NCBI RefSeq assembly: GCF_029767755.1
Contig: NZ_JARUQS010000003.1
Span: 44,840-108,839, forward strand
Length of the DNA: 64,000 nt
From: Thiomicrorhabdus sp. zzn3
GTDB lineage: Bacteria; Pseudomonadota; Gammaproteobacteria; Thiomicrospirales; Thiomicrospiraceae
Direction of reading: 5' to 3'
Made by a program: the position numbers and the translations under genes. Below the pieces are notes generated by a model, which was not told the origin of the DNA, did not search any database, and saw only the letters and a program-made list of their open reading frames with translations. Of this stretch, positions 57,172-64,000 are shown piece by piece (position 1 is the first letter of the stretch; the number at the start of each line of letters is the position of its first letter).

Positions 57172-57785
57172 TCAGACTCCCCGCCTGGATTTTTGGTTGA
57201 TTTCGGTTCGACCGCCGGTTGCGACGGTGTTCGCGTCAACAAGGCGCGGTTAATCCGATCGATCACCTGCATTGCCACCTCTTGCGCCATCTGCTGTCGA
57301 ATCTCTTCAAGCTCGCGGTTGGACGCCAACAAAGCGGTATTGTCGATATGGTGATCGCGATAGGCACTGACCTGTGTGTCCAGCAACACGGTTTCGCTCG
57401 CCACCTCCTGGACCCGGAAACGCTGCTTCAACGTCAGCAACAAGGAGGCGACATCACCGGTGCCGGTATAAGCGGTACGCGACTGATGCACGGCGGTTTT
57501 TTCAAACACCACTTCAAGCTCGGCATTCGCCAAGGAGTCGGCGATGGTCACCCCCTGCGACTGCAACTGGCGGATGAACGCCTGTTGAATATTGCCGTCA
57601 ACTTGCGCCAGCTGCGTCAGCTTGACGCTCTTAAACTGCGCTTCAGCCTGCATTCCATAACCGCGCAGATGAAAGCCGCAGCCCTGCAACAGCGCCAACG
57701 CCAAGACCAATACAAGCGCATAGACTGACGTCTTAAGACGCAGAGAAGAGGTGTGCAAAACTGAACAGGCCTGGTCGCGCATCAT
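57168..57785 (-). CDS. lptE: LPS-assembly lipoprotein LptE
   Basis: A 205-residue outer-membrane lipoprotein, the plug of the LptD translocon. The lipobox is ALLQGC (Cys near 36), followed by GFHLRGYG, the classical LptE opening. Start is one of two adjacent ATG codons. leuS lies 30 bases upstream and holA overlaps downstream. A CAGGCCTG copy (57766-57773) falls in the first codons. Confidence 0.94.
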   Translation of the reverse strand: MMRDQACSVLHTSSLRLKTSVYALVLVLALALLQGCGFHLRGYGMQAEAQFKSVKLTQLAQVDGNIQQAFIRQLQSQGVTIADSLANAELEVVFEKTAVHQSRTAYTGTGDVASLLLTLKQRFRVQEVASETVLLDTQVSAYRDHHIDNTALLASNRELEEIRQQMAQEVAMQVIDRINRALLTRTPSQPAVEPKSTKNPGGESE

Positions 57786-57815
57786 AGTGCCAATTACCTT
57801 TGATTAATCTTTTGA

Positions 57816-60455
<2,640 letters not shown>

Positions 60456-60618
60456 CTATTTGTTGTTTCGCCTGGACTTAACAGCGGCTTTACTCTGATA
60501 ATAACGCGCTTAAAACCGCCACTGAACCAAGCATGTTTAACCGTTTGCAAACGGCTTGATAATTTTAATAAATAAGTTCAGTATTATAGTAGATATGGAC
60601 AGTTTCGAGGGAAAAATA

Positions 60619-61011
60619 ATGAGCCAATCAAAAATGTTACACGCTTACCGTACACTGTTAAATTACGCCAAACAGAAAACCATCGCAGCAGAAACTGCAA
60701 CCTGGTCTCTGCTCGGTAAAGCGGTGGAAAAAGCGCAACAGGCGGATCACGATTTAGCTGAACTGTCTGAAAAAGAGTTCAAGCAGGTTCAGGAGGATTT
60801 GCATGCGGATCTGATGCAGACCGCCGAATACCTGGCGGACATGGAAAAAGGCATTGATGAGTTCCTGGAAATGGATCTGCCGGTGCTGGAACAGATCCTG
60901 ATCGACAAGGCGTTGAGCCTGGCCGATCCAACGGAGATTACCGTACTCAGACTGCGTTTGGCGGCGGCGATGGATGAAAACCATCCGATGTTTGAGCCAC
61001 ACAAACAATGA
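60619..61011 (+). CDS. YbeL-like (DUF1451 N-terminal) protein
   Basis: A 130-residue acidic helical protein. The N-terminal 70 residues (YRTLLNYAKQK, then ELSEKEFKQVQEDLHADL) resemble E. coli YbeL, whose gene also neighbours leuS. The C-terminal zinc ribbon of YbeL is absent: no Cys is visible, and the end is DPTEITVLRLRLAAAMDENHP. ATG 60619 follows GAGGG; an AT-rich promoter region (TATTATAGT near 60582) precedes it. Role unknown. Confidence 0.65.
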   Translation: MSQSKMLHAYRTLLNYAKQKTIAAETATWSLLGKAVEKAQQADHDLAELSEKEFKQVQEDLHADLMQTAEYLADMEKGIDEFLEMDLPVLEQILIDKALSLADPTEITVLRLRLAAAMDENHPMFEPHKQ

Positions 61012-61050
61012 GCGACATGACTCAAGAACGCAATTCGAAACACCTCAAAC

Positions 61051-61076
61051 CAAACTGAGCAGGCCTGCTCAGTTTG
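61051..61076. terminator. Perfect 26-base palindrome with CAGGCCTG core
   Basis: The arm CAAACTGAGCAGG is followed directly by its exact complement, with the octamer at 61060-61067. It overlaps the lnt stop codon (61069-61071) and lies 40 bases past the YbeL-like stop. It is probably a shared end for convergent genes, and is the most symmetric copy of the motif. Confidence 0.7.
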
Positions 61077-62649
61077 CCTGCCTCTCCGATTCATCTGTCT
61101 GCTTGGCGAGCTTGCCCAAACGCCCGGTCAGGAAATAACGCTTGGCAAAAACAAATCCGAACACCGCGAACAGCATCAATACAATCGGCTGCTGTTGCCA
61201 CTTTGCAAAGAAGGTCATCCCTTCGTATGGCTGGATTTCACCACGCAAGACCCCCTGTTGATAAGGGGGAATCTGCGCCTTAAGCTGTCCATTCACATCC
61301 ACAATCATGGTATGCCCGGTATTGGTACTGCGTGCTATTTCACGCCCCAGCTCTAATGCTCGCATGCGTACTTCCTGAACCTGCTGTGCCGGTTCAAACG
61401 TGTGGGCAAACCAGGCATCGTTACTCACCGTCACCAGATATTTTGCTTCCGGCAAATAACGCGCCTGTTCTTCGCCAAACGACATCTCATAACAGACGCT
61501 CAAGCCGGCAGGCTGGCCTGCCAGTTTCAACGGAGGTTGATTTTCGGGGCCGGCGGTAAAACTGGAAAATGGAATATCAAATAGTTCGCTTAAAAAATCA
61601 AACAGCGCATGAAACGGAAAAAATTCACTAAACGGGACCAAATGTGTCTTGTAATAGCGCTCTTCAGGGTGACGCAGATTCACCAGCGCATTGTAATAGT
61701 GATCCTGCCCTTCCTCATCGGTGGAACCGGCAATTACCCCGACCAAAATATCGGTATTAAGCAGTTTGGCGTCTTTAATAAACGTATACAACGCCCCTTT
61801 TTCCACCACATCGTAATAGGTCGGAATCGCCGTTTCCGGCCATACCACGAGATCGGCATCCATGTTCTGCTTGGTCATGGAGACATAGGCTTCCAGGGTG
61901 GGATAAAACTCTTTCTTTTGCCATTTTTTCTCTTGAGGTACATTACCCTGCACCAGAGCGACATCAATCGGCTCTCCGGCGGGCTGAACCCACTCAATTT
62001 TTTGCAACAGTCCACCAAACGACCAAACCAAGCAAAGCAGCAGACTCGGCCCCAACCATGAACGCTGCTGAACAAACCATAACAGCAATCCGGCACTGAT
62101 CGCGACCATCCAACTGACGCCCAGCACACCCAACAGCGGTGCATAGCCCGCTAGCCAAGTATCCACATGAGTTAAACCGATTTGTAAAAATGGAAAACCG
62201 CCGAACAGGGTGCCACGCAACAGTTCCGTTAACACCCAGATGGCCGGGAAGAGCACAAACAACATCAGGCCTGTCCGGTTTTCATCTTTGAAGTAGTGGG
62301 CCAGAAACCCGGCCAATCCCACATAGAGCGATAGAAACAGAACGAATATAAAGGTCGCCAATGCCGACAGAACCAGATGCACGCCGGAATAGAAATACAT
62401 ACTGGAAAACAGCCAACTGACCCCAACACCGAACAAGCCTAACCCAAACCAGAGCCCTAGCTTAAATCCGTCCCAACGCGACTCGGATTGCAGCCAGAGC
62501 CAAAACAGACCCGCTAGCGTCAGCAAAATCAATGGCGAAAAATCAAATGGCGCAAACGCCAAGACAGACACCGCCCCGAGAATCAGGGCGGCGAGGTGCA
62601 TTTTTCCGGGCACAAGCGAAGTGAGCGCTTTGAAAACCTTCGTCTTCAA
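61069..62649 (-). CDS. lnt: Apolipoprotein N-acyltransferase
   Basis: A 526-residue inner-membrane enzyme adding the third acyl chain to lipoproteins. The eight-helix N-terminal part has VLAFAPFDFSPLI and WLFSSMYFY. The nitrilase domain has catalytic Glu in VVWPETAIP, Lys in the QEKKWQKKEF region, and Cys in LSVCYEMSFGEE. The start may be TTG at 62649, directly after the corC stop; an ATG at 62601 would remove the first 16 residues. E. coli Lnt has a comparable N-terminal stretch, so the TTG is preferred. Confidence 0.93.
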   Translation of the reverse strand: MKTKVFKALTSLVPGKMHLAALILGAVSVLAFAPFDFSPLILLTLAGLFWLWLQSESRWDGFKLGLWFGLGLFGVGVSWLFSSMYFYSGVHLVLSALATFIFVLFLSLYVGLAGFLAHYFKDENRTGLMLFVLFPAIWVLTELLRGTLFGGFPFLQIGLTHVDTWLAGYAPLLGVLGVSWMVAISAGLLLWFVQQRSWLGPSLLLCLVWSFGGLLQKIEWVQPAGEPIDVALVQGNVPQEKKWQKKEFYPTLEAYVSMTKQNMDADLVVWPETAIPTYYDVVEKGALYTFIKDAKLLNTDILVGVIAGSTDEEGQDHYYNALVNLRHPEERYYKTHLVPFSEFFPFHALFDFLSELFDIPFSSFTAGPENQPPLKLAGQPAGLSVCYEMSFGEEQARYLPEAKYLVTVSNDAWFAHTFEPAQQVQEVRMRALELGREIARSTNTGHTMIVDVNGQLKAQIPPYQQGVLRGEIQPYEGMTFFAKWQQQPIVLMLFAVFGFVFAKRYFLTGRLGKLAKQTDESERQAN

Positions 62650-63516
62650 TTACACCGCCTCCAGCTCGGCTAACTCGCTGGATGCCTCCAACGGCTTCAC
62701 TTGGAAGAGCTCCGCACGGCGTTCCGTCGCCTTTAGGACTTTGAAGTGAAGGCCGTAGAGTTCAATCTCTTCGCCTTCCACAGGAACATGCCCCAACTCC
62801 AGTGCCAAAAGCCCACCAATGGTTTCGCTTTTTTCCATTGGCAATTCAACATGGAAAAAGGCGTTGAATTCATCCAGTGAAGTAATGGCTTGCACCGTAA
62901 AAGCCCCACCGACATGTTTTTGAATGGTGCTGTCTTCTTCCACATCGTGCTCGTCAGCAATGTCACCCACAATCTGCTCCAGCACATCTTCAATGGTGAC
63001 CAGGCCGGCCAACTCACCATACTCGTCTACCACCAATGCCATATGATTACGGCTGGCCTTAAAATCATGCAGCAGCATATTCAGGCGTTTACTTTCCGGT
63101 ACAAACGTCGGTTGGCGATAAATAGCTTCTAACTCCTCTTTAGAAGTCAGCTCGCCTTTTACCACGGCACGAAATACGTCTTTTGCCAACAGCACCCCGA
63201 CAATCCGGCCACCTTGAGAGCCTTCGATCACCGGATAACGTGAGTGGGATGTGGTGAGCATATTCTCTAAAATCACTTCCAGAGATTCGGACGCATCCAC
63301 CACCTCGATTTGCATCCTTGGAATCATAATGTCGCGCACACGCGCTTCCGACACATTAAGAACCCCTTCAATCATGACCTGCGCATCGGAATCGATGACG
63401 CCCTGACTCTGGGCCTCTTTAATCATCTCCAAGAGATCTTCCCGGCTCTCCGGTTCGCCTGAAAATATTTTACCCAGGCGCTCTAACCACGAAGAGCCGC
63501 TACTACTGTCACTCAT
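62650..63516 (-). CDS. corC: CorC/YbeX-type CBS-domain protein
   Basis: A 288-residue cytoplasmic protein. An N-terminal acidic helix (REDLLEMIKEAQSQGVIDSDAQ) is followed by two CBS domains (about 65-185; VRDIMIPRMQIEVVDA, YGELAGLVTIEDVLEQIVGD) and a C-terminal transporter-associated domain (about 200-280). Earlier work tied CorC to magnesium/cobalt efflux; YbeX is also linked to ribosome metabolism. It is in the ybeY-corC-lnt operon as in E. coli. Confidence 0.94.
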   Translation of the reverse strand: MSDSSSGSSWLERLGKIFSGEPESREDLLEMIKEAQSQGVIDSDAQVMIEGVLNVSEARVRDIMIPRMQIEVVDASESLEVILENMLTTSHSRYPVIEGSQGGRIVGVLLAKDVFRAVVKGELTSKEELEAIYRQPTFVPESKRLNMLLHDFKASRNHMALVVDEYGELAGLVTIEDVLEQIVGDIADEHDVEEDSTIQKHVGGAFTVQAITSLDEFNAFFHVELPMEKSETIGGLLALELGHVPVEGEEIELYGLHFKVLKATERRAELFQVKPLEASSELAELEAV

Positions 63517-63589
63517 TAGTTGTTGTTACCTATATTGAAAAAATTCATTTTAAAGCCGCACGGTTCTGCAATCACAAAAACAGACCGGC

Positions 63590-64000
63590 TCAATTTTCAT
63601 CGTTACGATAAGGGTTTTCGTATCCCAAGCCTTCGAGAATTTCGACTTCAAGCGCTTCCATCTCTTCGGCCTCGTCATCTTCTATATGGTCATAGCCTTG
63701 CAAATGCAAGGTGCCATGGACAATCATGTGCGCCCAGTGTTCTTCGAGCGTTTTTCCCTGTTCTTGCGCCTCTTTTTCAACCACTTCAGCGCAAATGACC
63801 AAATCCCCCAAATAAGGCAAGGCCTCGCCTAAATCGAGCAGGCCTGGTGGGTTTTCAAATTCAAACGAAAGCACGTTGGTGGGTTTGTCTTTGCCTCGGT
63901 AATCACGATTCAGCGTTTGGCTTTCTTCGGCATCGACAATACGAATCGTCAACTCATTGGCTTCGCCGGCGGCTTCACCCACCAATGCGGCTTGAACCCA
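63590..64000 (-). CDS. ybeY: Endoribonuclease YbeY (5' end beyond window)
   Basis: The C-terminal 136 residues of the single-strand-specific endoribonuclease for 16S rRNA 3' maturation and 70S quality control. The zinc motif is [11 protein letters not shown], and the family segment [16 protein letters not shown] is present. The frame remains open to the window edge (W-V-Q-A-A-L before VGEAAG), so about 15-20 N-terminal residues are missing. A CAGGCCTG copy is at 63839. Confidence 0.95.
   Translation of the reverse strand, partial: WVQAALVGEAAGEANELTIRIVDAEESQTLNRDYRGKDKPTNVLSFEFENPPGLLDLGEALPYLGDLVICAEVVEKEAQEQGKTLEEHWAHMIVHGTLHLQGYDHIEDDEAEEMEALEVEILEGLGYENPYRNDEN

Overview
This is a chromosomal housekeeping segment of a gammaproteobacterium. 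Several neighbourhoods match the E. coli order: dusB-fis, ybeY-corC-lnt, leuS-lptE-holA-nadD-rsfS-rlmH, ribF-ileS-lspA, and a YcbB-like/YcbK-like pair. Base composition, AT-rich leaders and protein styles would fit the Thiomicrospira/Hydrogenovibrio group of sulfur oxidisers, but that placement is an impression and no 16S rRNA gene is present. I found no transposase, integrase, phage module, CRISPR array, rRNA or tRNA gene.

Layout. 46-5949 (minus): a tripartite RND efflux operon (TolC-type channel, lipoprotein adaptor, permease). 6213-12192: single genes (alpha/beta hydrolase, pdxB, DUF302 lipoprotein, FadL-type porin, SDR epimerase, fxsA). 12453-14663: dsbD with a duplicated periplasmic N-terminal domain. 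14899-19648 (plus): aroQ, accB-accC, prmA, dusB-fis. 19729-23131: purH, purD and a ComFB-family gene. 23294-28320: clpB with a sigma-32-like promoter, an ElyC/YdcF-type gene, hemN. 28445-32260: rlmKL, an MltB-type transglycosylase and a 56-residue small protein. 32362-38491: a thiamin operon behind a TPP riboswitch (thiC-thiO-thiS-thiG-thiDE). 38619-41478: L,D-transpeptidase, a YcbK-like peptidase and cytochrome b561. 41509-49852 (minus): cnoX, a Ca2+/Na+ exchanger, lspA-ileS-ribF-murJ. 50108-52057: an acetolactate-synthase-like enzyme and a DUF3817 protein. 52275-64000 (mostly minus): rpsT, rlmH, rsfS, nadD, proA, holA, lptE, leuS, lnt, corC and ybeY (cut by the window end).

Many genes serve the cell envelope: lipoprotein processing (lspA, lnt), LPS assembly (lptE), peptidoglycan (murJ, a MltB type, an LdtD type, a YcbK type), disulfide reduction (dsbD) and efflux. 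Others serve translation (ileS, leuS, rpsT, rsfS, rlmH, rlmKL, prmA, dusB) and cofactor synthesis (TPP, PLP, NAD, FAD, haem, biotin-dependent carboxylation).

The most unusual signal is not a gene. The 8-base palindrome CAGGCCTG occurs 30 times by my reading, against about one expected in 64 kb. Eleven copies lie in the roughly 10 percent of the window that is intergenic, mostly just after stop codons, often with symmetric flanks approaching TGAACAGGCCTGTTCA and sometimes forming terminator-like hairpins. Two other dispersed repeat families (35814-35899 with 53552-53743; 21293-21408 with 52868-52941) occur between genes. I did not find a convincing new multi-gene system.
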